From contig VDFB02270651.1 of assembly GCA_007258455.2 (NCBI GenBank), positions 702,547,360 through 702,611,359 of the forward strand: DNA of 64,000 nt, given 5' to 3'. Under the pieces are notes generated by a model. That model did not search any database and was not told where the DNA came from. It worked only from the letters and a program-made list of their open reading frames with translations. This stretch comes from Sequoia sempervirens (Eukaryota > Streptophyta > Pinopsida > Cupressales > Cupressaceae). Each line of letters starts with the position of its first letter. The first letter of the stretch is position 1. Position numbers and translations under genes: made by a program. This document shows positions 48,531-58,871 of the stretch, piece after piece.

Positions 48531-49265
48531 GGCTCCATCTTTGATAGGTTAGAGGAATATAATGTCAGTCTCAACCCAAAGAAGTGTGTCTTCATAGTAC
48601 AGTCAGGGAAACTCCTCGGGTACATCATTTCCATGAGAGGATTTAAGATAGATCTTGCTAAGGTCAAGGAAATTCTTGAAATGGAGGCACCCAAAATATT
48701 GAAACAACTCAGAGGCCTACAAGGAAGAATCCAGTCCATTTGCCGATTCATAGTGCAACTAGTAGAAAAGGTTGTCCCCTACTCTCATCTACTGCACAAG
48801 GGGGTAGCATACAAGTGGGATGAAAAGTGTGATCAGGTCTTCAACAAGATCAAGGAATACTTACTCACGTCACCAGTCCTCATGTCGCCAATTCCAAGAA
48901 AACCTTTGATCTTATACATATCAATAATAGTGGTAGCTCTCAACGCTCTCCGAGCACATCATGATGAAAATGGAAAAGAGAGAGTTGTCTATTAGATCAA
49001 TAGAATCATGGTGGGCCATGAATTGAACTATACATCCATTGAGAAATCCTATATAGCAGTTGTATTTGTAGAACAAAAGTTTAGACATTACATGCTAGCC
49101 CATCAGATAAAGCTTATCGCAAAGATAGACCCCCTTAAGTATCTGTTTTCCAAAGCAATGCTTACATGGAAAACAACATAATGGGTTATGATCCTCAGAG
49201 AGCATGACATTGAGTATGTGGAATGTAAGACCATCAAAGGACAAGAAATTATGGATCAATTGGCA
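48531..49265 (+). pseudogene. Tat RNase H (first) with RT thumb/connection
   Basis: Starts with EEYNVSLNPKKCVFIVQSGK and LLGYIISMRGFKIDLAKVKE (thumb). The RNase H-like part follows: WDEKCDQVFNKIKEYLLTSP, then LILYISIIVVALNALRAHHD. The expected D-A-S acidic box is altered. After a TAG at 48993 it continues with YTSIEKSYIAVVFVEQKFRH. Frame is maintained throughout. Confidence 0.85.
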
Positions 49266-49334
49266 GAGGCACCAATATACTCAAAGAACCCACTCGTATA
49301 AGAATTCCTTGACGAATCAATCTTCAACCTTAAT

Positions 49335-49700
49335 GTGGTGGTTCATTGGAAAATCTACTTTGATGGATCCTACACGCAACATGGGTCAAGAGTAGGGATT
49401 TTATTCATCACTCCACAAGGGGATTGCATTCCAAAATCATACAAGCTATCATTCCCTTGTACAAATAACATAGCGGAATATGAAGCTCTTGTCATAGGGC
49501 TAAGAATAATAGTGCAATGGAAAATAATGGCACTCAAGGTATATAGATATTCACAACTCATAATCAACTAGGTCAACAATGAGTATCAAACAAAGGACGA
49601 CAAGATAACTCCATACAAGAAATTGGTGGAAAGCCTCAAGGAGTTCTTCATTGATATCAAATTTGAGCAGCTACCAAGAGCAAATAACAGAGCAGAGGAT
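49335..49700 (+). pseudogene. Tat second (archaeal-type) RNase H
   Basis: VHWKIYFDGSYTQHGSRVGI carries the first acidic residue (FDGS) of archaeal-type RNase H. NNIAEYEALVIGLRI carries the second (E in AEYEAL). In the continuation after a TAG at 49569, ANNRAEDAMATI corresponds to the last acidic position. A second, different RNase H between the first and integrase is the diagnostic trait of the Tat lineage. Confidence 0.88.
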
Positions 49701-49779
49701 GCAATGGCTACAATCAAATCACTCCTAGAAATCCCACACAACATCCCAAAGAAAGAATTCCTCGTAGAGAAACTTCTCG

Positions 49780-51092
49780 TGCCCGCATTCGAGGTACCAG
49801 AGTCTGAATTTGTATGCAAAATCGTTGGTCCTAGTGATCCCTGGTACCATGATATATACACTTATATGAGAATAGGAGTCCTCTCGGCCGACATAACCTC
49901 AAACCTCAAAAGAGCCTTTGTCAAAAAGTCATCCCATTTTTTCATCCTAGGAGATACCCTATATCATAGAAGCATTGAAGGGACCCTATTACGTTGCTTA
50001 AATGCTGAGGAGGAATTGACTGCCTTAACTGAGGTACCTAATGACATATGTGGTTCACATTTGAGCAGTATGACCTTAGCCAAGAAATTGCTGAGGATGG
50101 GGTACTATTGGCCTTTAATGGAAAGAGAAGCACATGACTATGTCAAAAGGTGTTTGCAGTGTTAGCAACATGGGGACCTCATCCATGTACCAGCTCAAGA
50201 GATCCATTTGATTGTCACTCCTTGGCCCTTTTCACAGTGGGGGCTTGATCTCATTGGAAAAATTACCCCCACCTCATCCAGTGGACACACGTTTATCATC
50301 ATTGCCACTCAATACTTCACCAAGTGGGTGGAAGCCATCCCCATGGCTTACATAATAGCAAAGTAGGTATCAAAGTTCATCTTGAACTACTTAATTTGTT
50401 GTTACGGTGTCCCTCAAGCCATTATCTTAGATAATAGGACACCTTTCAAAAATCAGGATGTTCACAACCTATGCCAAAAGTTTAATATCCAACATCGCTT
50501 TTCCACCCCATACTACCCCCAAGGAAATGACCAAGTTGAGGCTACAAATAAGACCATCCTAAAAATCCTCAAAAAGATGATCAATGAAGCTGGTCGTGAT
50601 TGGAACCTTCAATTGAATCCTACCCTATGGTCCTGTTGAACAAGTATTTGCACACCAACAAGTGCCACTCCATTCTCCCTGGTCTATGTATCATAAGCCA
50701 TACTCCCTATTGAGATCGAGCTCCTATCACTGAGAATATCATTGCAGAATCTCATCACAGATGAAGAATACTGGGTATCACAACTGAATGAGTTGGAACT
50801 ATTGGATGAGTGACATATGGATGCCTTAAACCATTTGCAAGTCTACCAAAACTAACTCAATTAGAGCTACAACAAGAAGATCAGGAGTCATACCTTCCAA
50901 GTTGGAGAACTTGTGCTCAAGGAGAATCAAAAAAATGTTCCAAATACCAAGGGAAAGTTTGAACCCAATTGGTTGGGACCCTTCATCATCACAACGAGCT
51001 ATAAGTTAGGGGCATACCAGTTATCAACACCAGAAGGGGAACCCCTACAGGAACCCATGAACAACTCCCATCTCAAATTTTTTTATGCCTAA
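49780..51092 (+). pseudogene. Tat integrase and C-terminus
   Basis: A zinc-binding H-H-C-C region runs to about 50165 (CGSHLSSMTLAKKLLRMGYY, then YVKRCLQC). After a TAG, the core begins with WPFSQWGLDLIGKITPTSSS (first catalytic Asp) and FIIIATQYFTKWVEAIPM. GVPQAIILDNRTPFKNQDVH has the second Asp, and TPYYPQGNDQVEATNKTILK has the catalytic Glu. All three DDE residues are present. A TGA at 50637 and a frameshift near 50690 follow. The C-terminal tail ends MNNSHLKFFYA at 51092, in a third frame. Confidence 0.9.
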
Positions 51093-53482
51093 TCTTTTAG
51101 GGTATGAAACCAGAAAATACAAAAAAATTAGGAAATATCTTGAAAAAATGGTCACGCTAATGAAAACCTGGAAAATAAACATCTTGGTGACAACAAAAAA
51201 TCAAAAAACATAAAAAATACAAAAAAACTAGAAAAAGGGTTAAAAACAGTAAAGAGAAAAAAATCATCCTCTAGTGAAAACCACTTTGGTGGCGCTTTGG
51301 GCAAGTACCTTGGTGAAAACCTGGCAAACAGGAACCTTGTGTAAATAAGCACTTTCCATCCACTAGGATCTTCGTGGCTTGCTCTAAATCATTCATCTAT
51401 CACACTTCCAACATCCATCTATCTCCATCCATCACCCATCCGCGTCCACATCATAGCTTGGTCTTGTGTTCATGTCATGATCCCTCCTAGAACTACTCAA
51501 TCCATTCTTAAGGTTAGTTTGTCCTACCTTTATCGGAGTAGTCTATTGCATTGTGTTGGGGGCATGTTCTCATCAGATCAGGTTTGTGTGTGGTCTTGAA
51601 GTCTTCCCTAAATTAGAAAATCCAAAAACATCAGAAAATAAAAAAATCCAAAAACATCATAAAATCAGAAAAATCCAAAAATATTCAAAACATATCAAAA
51701 TCCAAAAATAGGTCAAAAGGTCAGTCAAAATTTCAAAAATAGAGTCATCTTGTTGAAATACGTCATCTCTAAGCTTTGAACGTAGGCAAGGTTGATCTTT
51801 GATCATCTCCCGAGACACTTTGGTCAATCCTTTAGGAGTTCATCATAACAAATTGGCAACCCATTGGTTTGTATCTCATCAATAATTGAGTCTACGTTAG
51901 TTGAACTATGTGGTATCTATGTATATAACGTAGGAAAGGCTAATCTATTGATCAGCCCCTAACACCCCTAGGATAGGTCTTTAGGTTAGTCTCTTGGTCA
52001 AGATCTTAGAAAACCCCAAAACATTGGAAAATCAGAAAATCAAAAAATTTGCAAAATCTCAAAAATACTAATAACAACCTCAAAACATTTTGAAAAAAAA
52101 AAAAATCCAGATATTTGAAAAAATCCAACCATCTAATCTCGCTTTCACCCGCAATAAACATCACTCATAATAAACGATCATCATCCTCAACCTTTGGTGA
52201 AACGGTCAGAAACAAGTGTCGCAAACTGAAAGTGTAAACTTAAACATCAAAAGTCTCAAGTCTAGGTCAGTAAGTAAACAAGTTAGTCAAATCTTTGTAT
52301 TGATAGCCTATCATTCAGCCAGTCCCAAATCAATCATTTGATAACATCATGTCCTAGGATGCATCCTTCCTACAATGGACATCAACATCAGGCATCACCA
52401 TAGTTTAGTCTTGGCTAGTGGTATTGAAGAACATTAGCTTGTTTGTTTACTTTATCATTGTCATTTGACTTATCTTATTGTGCTCATTTCAATGACCTCT
52501 CGATGATGTCCAAACAAAGGGATTTAGAGAGAAATTAATGAGGCAATGATCATTATCTTTTTATCTTTCGTGCTTGTTGGATATTCTTGTAATATAACCT
52601 TGGTCATGCTTGCTTTGTTTAGGTGTAGGGAGGATGTTTTAAGTGTCTTGTTGACCACATAGGAGGGATTTCCTTTCTGTGTTTTGGTCTGAGATGTTTG
52701 GAATATATAAACTACATTTTGAATAAGGTTCCATGTGTCGGGTGTGAACATGAGTACTCCTATCTGATTGTTGAGTCAAAGTCCATCACACTAGGTGCAA
52801 CATCATCCTGGTTATTTATACCTTGATGCATCGTGCCTATGTGTATTATCAAACATAAGGTAAGTAGCCCTTTTAAAGTCCCAATTCCTGATAAGCATCA
52901 TCATTTATCATCTCTAATAAAGTCTCATAGATCATTGACTTGTTGGATTCTCTTGTCTTCATCTCATTTCTTCTTTCTTCCACGCTAACATCATACCATG
53001 ACAGTTAATCATCATCACCAATGCATCCATCCTACATCCACAAACTGTCAGCATGTTGCATAACATTCAAATGCATTACATTTTCGTCATTGCATAATAT
53101 AGATCTGTTAGTCTAAGCATCTCATAAACCATACATTTACATAAAACATCCATTGCATAATCACATAGGCATCATCACATCATCCATCTCAAATGCAGTG
53201 CATCATCATTTTAAGTTGTTTAGGATAATATAGATTGGTTATTCTAAGCATCTTAAAACAATCTCATTTACATCATCATCATCATCATAACCATCCATAC
53301 CTCCATCTTGAACATCTTTGTCGTGAGATCGACCCTCAAATCTAACTTTTTGCTCAATCTCTTGAGGAGGCAGTGTATCGGTATACTTCTTTCCACTGGG
53401 GTATCCGAAAAAATCATATTTTTTTTGAAATTTGACCGTGGCAAGATTATTCTTTGAACCAACATAGCAGGTACATTGCTTC
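51093..53482 (+). other. Tat 3' non-coding region
   Basis: Non-coding. Stretches at 51120-51260 and 51600-52130 are A-rich with many AAAATCCAAAAA, CATCAGAAAAT and AAAAACAT motifs. Later parts have CATCATCAT runs (53270-53290). No open frame carries a recognised domain. A long 3' region before the polypurine tract is typical of Tat elements. Confidence 0.6.
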
Positions 53483-53496
53483 AAAGAGGGGAAAAA
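53483..53496 (+). promoter_or_regulatory. Polypurine tract of the Tat element
   Basis: AAAGAGGGGAAAAA directly before the 3' LTR start TGTATACAC. It is the primer for second-strand synthesis and fixes the LTR boundary. Confidence 0.85.
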
Positions 53497-54627
53497 TGTA
53501 TACACATAAAATATACATGCATCTAATCCAGATTCACTAATTTCAATTCATCCTTAATCATCCCTCTACTAACCATTTTAATCGAATAATCTTTATTTGA
53601 TTAAAATTCATCATATTTCCTCTTTTAATTAAATAAATTAATTTTATTTAATTAATCTCTAAAGTCATCTCTTTAATTAATCTCCTAAAGATATCTGTTT
53701 AATTAAATAAATCAAGTTTATTTAATTAATCTTCTAAAGTTCTCCATTTAATTGAATATATCAAATTTATTTAATTAAATCTCTAATGTTCTTTATCTTC
53801 TCATTTAACTTAAATAAATCCAAATATTTAAGTTTATTTTCACATTCAACTAATCTCCCTCTTAATTAATCAAATCATGATTAATGTCAATCCTAATCCA
53901 TCCAATCCTCTAGCTTTTGCAACTTGCACAATAAATTAATTTATTTGATTTATTATTTCTTCTATTTTCATTCAAAATGGCATCTTTATGGAATATACTT
54001 CAAATTTGAAATCTCCCCCCAAAAGGGACTTGTTCTCCAACATGGCATTAACTCCTCTTACATTGTCTCTTACATGTCTTCAACTTGGCACTTAAGACAC
54101 TTTCTTCTTCCTCAACAAGCCAACTTATAAATTTCAAATTTGAACCTAATAGCATTTATCATGCACAATGACCAAAATGTGCACAACCTTCCTCCATTGA
54201 CATGTTGACAAGTGGAATCTTGCCATTGGTTTGTTTTTTATCCCACATTCTTCCATTCTTCTCATTTCTCCATCATTCTCTCCTATAAATAGAACATTTC
54301 ACTATTGGTTGGGGATCCACAATCTTAGGCACAAGTTCATTATTGTCATTTGAATTCATAAGCATCTTCAAGGCATTCTCATCATTTAGCTTGTCAAGGG
54401 TTGAGAAAGGGATACTTTTCACATCAAAGTAGCACCAATCCACTATGGGATAGGTATAAACATGATTTTTTACATGCTTTCAATTAGTTTCTTTCATCTT
54501 TTGTTGTTTAGTTTGCATCCTTAAGTATATTTGAACATCTCATAGGAGCACTTAGTTTGCTTGTTTTAAACTAACCCGTACTAATGTGTGTTGAGTTTGA
54601 AGCTATTGTGCAGATTATGTGCTTACA
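53497..54627 (+). repeat. 3' LTR of the Tat element
   Basis: Partner of 38770-40014. Starts TGTATACACATAAAATATAC and ends GTGCTTACA. It lacks a block near the beginning that the 5' LTR has. Scattered substitutions separate the copies. Confidence 0.93.
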
Positions 54628-54632
54628 CTTAG
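54628..54632 (+). repeat. Right target duplication of the Tat element (CTTAG)
   Basis: CTTAG directly after the 3' LTR, matching 38765-38769. Confidence 0.9.
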
Positions 54633-54956
54633 GTCCTAAGGAATCTTTCTAGAAGTCTATGGTGTCATGCGATCTTATCTTATCTTATCTTATCTTTCCA
54701 TTTAATACTTGTGTCCTACATCATTTAATAATTGTTGAGGTAGTTGTATCATTGTATAAGATTAAGACACATGTCATGATCTTGTCTAATCCTATCTCAC
54801 AAACTTTCCTTTATAAGAAAGGCATCTCATGTACATTTTATAGTCAATCAATCAATCTTGCATCCTTAATCATAGCAAGCTATTTTTTCCATTCTCTCTT
54901 GTGGAATATATTTTAGTTTGATAGTTGATCTTGGGAGCTAATTTTCAGCTCCTACA
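54633..54956 (+). repeat. 5' LTR of the 2.5-kb element, second part
   Basis: Continues the LTR interrupted at 38769: GTCCTAAGGAATCTTTCTAG, then AGTCTATGGTGTCATGCGAT and GAGGTAGTTGTATCATTGTA. It ends TTTTCAGCTCCTACA. It lines up with 56727-57034. Confidence 0.85.
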
Positions 54957-56659
54957 TGGTCTCAAATCTCTAGTGCTATAGATTCCTTCCTAAATAGATG
55001 AGGGACATATTTTGGCTTGAAGAAAATTTTAGGTTCATTTTGGTGTTTCAAGGACCTCATAGTTAAATATAGATCATTAGAGAAATTTTGAATTGGCTTT
55101 TATTTTGTTAAAATTTGACAAATAGGGTCATATCTACAAGGGTTTCAAGTAGGGTGAAGGTTGTTAGATCCAGGAGGCAGTTGAATTTTCAAAGTACTTT
55201 AGGTTAAAAAAGACCCTGCCATCACGTCTAGAAGGCTCAAAAACTTAAAGATCACCTATCAAATTATTGAAATTGAACACTTTGTCTTGGGGACATTAGA
55301 GAAAATTTTTAGTAGTTGACACATTCCATATGGCTGAATGAATCCATATGGATCTATACACAACCATATTGTACATCGCTATCGAATCTATAGTAACTGG
55401 TACATAGAAGACAAATATTCTTGGCATCTTGAGTGAATATCCTTTTGCAAATTTTGTTCATACTCATCTCAATTTTTTTGCATCATCATCCATTGATGGT
55501 ATAAGAATTAATTTTAAATTCATAAGTTTTATTAATAAAAATGGTTTGTTTTAAATGCTCACCAATTAGTTATTTTAAATCAAGTCATTGGTCATGGGTT
55601 ATTTTTACCAGTAGCCACCATCAAGAGATGTATGGCCCATCACCCCCATCCTCTCCACCCTAACATTGACACTATGACTGGTGGTATTTTTTTTTAAAAA
55701 ATTATGTGGCATGGTCACATGGGTGCCTAGGAGTTGATGGACCTCGGGGCCAAACCTGGACCCCTAACGCCCGAATTGGAATTTTTTCAAATGGCCATAA
55801 TTTTTTTCCATGGTATTGAATTTTTGAAAACAAGATATCTTTAGAAGTTTGGATCTATGTACTTTATAGTGGACAAGGTAATTTTTCTAGTTTTTTCTAC
55901 TTAGTGCCAACATTTGTTGTTTGAAGTTAGATCTTATTTTTTTCTCTCAAGCTCATAACTTTTTTCCACAATCTTGATTTTTATGATTCTTGTGGTATTG
56001 GAAAGGTATTGAGGAGCTCTATCATGTCATACATGCACTTTTTTTGGATTCAACCCTAGGTATTTAAATTATTTAGATTCCTAAGTATTCATATTATGGT
56101 TGATCACTTGGACATCCTATCACTTGGGAATGTGTTATTTTGATCCTTGTACTTCATTTCAAGTTTATATCTTGTACATATCTCCTATTACTTCAATCAG
56201 ATTATAAGGTTGCTCCACATCGATAGTTTTCCAGTGTTCCTTGGCATTAGGATAGTCAATCTTTATTTTTGTTGCTTTATTATGATTTAAATGTTGCTTC
56301 AAAGAGATCCTATGCTTTCGAAAAATCATACTCATCTTATCCTTTGTTGCTTGGATTAAGGGTCCAAAGTTTACTCCAATTTTGTTCTTCTAGTGTTTCT
56401 TTGCAGCATGTTATCTCATTATGGGGGGTTTTATAGTCTCCCTTCTTCCTTCCCATGGAGGGGAAATTGTTTGTGTCTTTTATCTCCTTTGGAGAGGAGT
56501 TTTTTCCCATTGGTATTTCTCCTTTTCTCTATTTATGAGAGATTGCATTGTAAAGGGGTACCTTACATAGCCTAGTTGTTAGGACCCATAATCATCATCA
56601 TGAACTTTTACATTATTTGCATAATAATTCACTACTCCCTAAGTTACACTTAAGGGGGG
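54957..56659 (+). other. Interior of the 2.5-kb non-autonomous element
   Basis: Starts TGGTCTCAAATCTC, a degraded relative of the initiator-Met primer site. It ends in CTTAAGGGGGG before the 3' LTR. No gag or pol motifs are visible in any frame; the plus-strand frame 56393-56575 is short and unassigned. Confidence 0.65.
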
Positions 56660-57034
56660 TGTTGGTGTAAATATGTATTTTACCTATCTAGTTCACTTAT
56701 AGGTCCTATTTACATGTTAAGTTTACTTAGGTCCCAGGGAATATTTCTAGAAGTCTTAGGTGTCATATGATCTTATATTATCTTATCTTGTCATGTAATA
56801 CTTGTGTCCTAGGTCATCTAATAATTGTTGAGGTAGTTGTTTCATTGTATAGGATTAAGACACGTGTCTTGATCTTTTCTAATCCTATCTCCAACCTTTA
56901 CTTTATAAGCAATACATCAATCAATCTTGCATCCTTAATCATAGCAAACTATTATTGTCATTTCTCTCTTTTGGAATATATTTTGGTTTGGAAGATGATC
57001 TTAGGGTGTTGGGAGCTAATTTTTAGCTCCTATA
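56660..57034 (+). repeat. 3' LTR of the 2.5-kb non-autonomous element
   Basis: Starts TGTTGGTGTAAATATG right after the polypurine tract AAGGGGGG. It contains the uninterrupted target TTTACTTAGGTCC and ends with the perfect inverted repeat GGAGCTAATTTTTAGCTCC plus TATA. Confidence 0.85.
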
Positions 57035-57331
57035 ATTATTATATCAAGTGAGCACATATTAGTGTTGTGTGGCTTGCTAGATGCCACTTTATTTTTACAA
57101 AAAAAGTTGGTCTATGTTTTTTCCATTAATTTATCCTAGGCGTGTGGCTTGGGGAATTACAATATCCTTAAAAAAAAGAAAAATAAAAAGATCTCACCTA
57201 AATATTATTGTTCATATAAAATTCTACAAAATATTGATAGTGGAATACACAAGCTTGAGTTACCTCCGATAATCAAATACATCAATTTTTTGATGTCTCA
57301 TGTTTAGAGAAGGTTATTGGTCAATGGATCC

Positions 57332-57336
57332 ATACT
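57332..57336 (+). repeat. Left target duplication of the TRIM (ATACT)
   Basis: ATACT directly before the first LTR; repeated at 58137-58141. Confidence 0.85.
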
Positions 57337-57712
57337 TGAAAGAGCCCGCAAGAACAAAGAGTTATCAATTGAACACAAGATGAATCTGAATCAATGATAA
57401 TGTATTCAACCAACTATAAAAAATGAGCTCAACCCCTCATTATAAATAATGAGGATGAGTAGACACATGCTATTGATTGAGGAGAGGAATGAATGAGGAT
57501 AAGCAAACACATGCCATGGATTGAGGAGAGGACTCCTCATCCTGCAATGGTGCCGAGTTGTTCTCCTCTATGCAAGGGAGAGGTGTCAAGAGGGATTGGA
57601 CACCTCTCAAGACACCTCAACATCCTTGACACCTCATGGGAAATGAGTCAAGGGTTAACTCCAACACCTAACTAGGCTCATGTTATCCTAACTAGAGTAG
57701 AATACACTAACA
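57337..57712 (-). repeat. TRIM 3' LTR
   Basis: Direct copy of 57761-58136 with scattered differences. A TATA-like motif is not obvious. Confidence 0.9.
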
Positions 57713-57760
57713 CCCCCTCATCAGGCTAGTAGCTAGGACCCATTTCTTCTATACCCACCA

Positions 57761-58136
57761 TGAAAGAGCCTGCAAGAACAAAGAGTTATCAATAAACACA
57801 AGATGAATCTGAATCAATGATAATGTATTCAACCAACTATCAACAATGAGCTCAACCGGTTCATTATAAAGAATGAGGATGAGAAAACACATGCCATGGA
57901 TTGAGGAGAGGATTGAATGAGGATGATCTAACACATGCCATGGATTAAGGAGAGGACTCCTCATCCTATGGTGGTGGCGAGTTGTTCTCCTCTATGCAAG
58001 GGAGAGGTGTCGAGAGGGATTGGACACCTCTCAAGACACATCAACATCCTTGACACCTCATGGGAAATGAGTCAAGGGTCAACTCCAACACCTAGCTATT
58101 CTTAAGTTATCCTAACTAGAGTAGAATACACTAACA
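57761..58136 (-). repeat. TRIM 5' LTR
   Basis: Same length (376 bp) as the other LTR. In element orientation it precedes the TGGTGGGTATAG primer-position sequence. Confidence 0.9.
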
Positions 58137-58141
58137 ATACT
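58137..58141 (+). repeat. Right target duplication of the TRIM (ATACT)
   Basis: ATACT, matching 57332-57336. Confidence 0.85.
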
Positions 58142-58871
58142 TATATTTGTCTCATATATGTAAACCTAGGTTAGATTGGGTGGGATCCATGATATAAGTA
58201 TGTATTTATACGAGTTAACTTAGCTAGTTTATTATTATCATATTGTGATTTTTTTTCTTATTGAAGACTTTGGAGTTTTTCCCTCTTGACTTGGCTTATT
58301 ATTATCAAGTATTTGCAACATATTTATTATTATTTTATTCTCTTGTGTGAGTAATTTTATTCTGTCATATCCCTTAATACATTTTATGATATGTACATCT
58401 AATTATTTGATAACTTTATTAAGTAGTTAGGGCATGAAAAGTAGGCATGTTCCTAGAAAAATATGGCTTAGCATAAAAGCTAGTATATGGAGATGTATAA
58501 GCCATATGACTAACATTATCTTGACATGTAGGAAAAGTAACATCATAAGTTGTAACTATGTCATGTGTAACTAAGGAAGGTATAAACTCATCATATTTAA
58601 AATATCATCTATATTTGTATCATTAAAAGGGAGGGAAGGTGCATGAAGTTGGGTAGCAATTCCGTGGCCACTTTCTAAACAAAGTTTGAAAATGCTATAA
58701 TGTGAGTGCATTATAGCATGTTAAAAGCAAAAAAAAATTTGAAAGTTTTCATTTTCACTTCGACTGTTTTCTTCTTCTACCCTCGGCCAAAAACCCCAAC
58801 TTTCGTGCTCGTGTTCTAGGAGGAGGTATTGAGCACAAATCTTCAACAAGAGTTGCTACTTCTTTGCAAGG
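58142..58871 (+). other. Upstream region of the seven-exon pseudogene
   Basis: Non-coding. A perfect 11-bp inverted repeat (ATGCTATAATG, 6-bp loop, CATTATAGCAT) lies at 58692-58719, about 150 bp before the first ATG. The stretch 58750-58871 is pyrimidine-rich and probably a 5' untranslated leader. Confidence 0.45.

Larger units (their letters stand above)
38770..54627 (+). mobile_element. Tat-lineage Ty3/gypsy LTR retrotransposon (15.9 kb), complete structure, coding-dead
   Basis: Bounded by LTRs of 1,245 and 1,131 bp that start TGTA and end GCTTACA, with 5-bp duplications CTTAG. The order is LTR, 2.7-kb leader, gag with a long Gln-rich region, protease, RT, RNase H, a second archaeal-type RNase H, integrase, a 2.4-kb non-coding 3' region, polypurine tract, LTR. 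The extra RNase H between the first one and integrase, and the long 3' region, are marks of the Tat lineage. Most pol domains stay in one frame with in-frame stops, mainly TAG. It inserted into the 5' LTR of another retroelement. Confidence 0.93.
38699..57034 (+). mobile_element. 2.5-kb non-autonomous LTR retrotransposon split by the Tat element
   Basis: Removing the Tat insertion and one CTTAG leaves about 2,473 bp: a 395-bp 5' LTR, a 1.7-kb interior and a 375-bp 3' LTR. The LTRs begin TGTTGGTGTAA and end with the inverted repeat GGAGCTAATTTTTAGCTCC (one mismatch in the 5' copy) followed by TACA or TATA. A primer-like TGGTCTCAAATCTC follows the 5' LTR and a polypurine tract AAGGGGGG precedes the 3' LTR. 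The flanks are GTTAT and ATTAT, a one-mismatch duplication. The interior has no gag or pol domain, so it must have relied on another element's proteins. The LTR start resembles copia types, but the superfamily is unproven. Confidence 0.8.
57337..58136 (-). mobile_element. TRIM: 800-bp miniature LTR retrotransposon
   Basis: Two 376-bp direct repeats (57337-57712 and 57761-58136) enclose only 48 bp, with exact 5-bp duplications ATACT outside. In the minus orientation each LTR starts TGTTAGTGTATTC and ends CTCTTTCA. The interior then reads TGGTGGGTATAG, in the primer-site position, and ends GATGAGGGGG, a polypurine tract next to the second LTR. These ends establish the orientation. There is no coding sequence. 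The LTRs are very similar, so the insertion is comparatively young. Confidence 0.9.

Noticed and set aside
53239..53505. Minus-strand frame with an Asp-rich stretch
   Set aside because: Created by CATCATCAT runs in the Tat 3' region, and it crosses the polypurine tract into the LTR.
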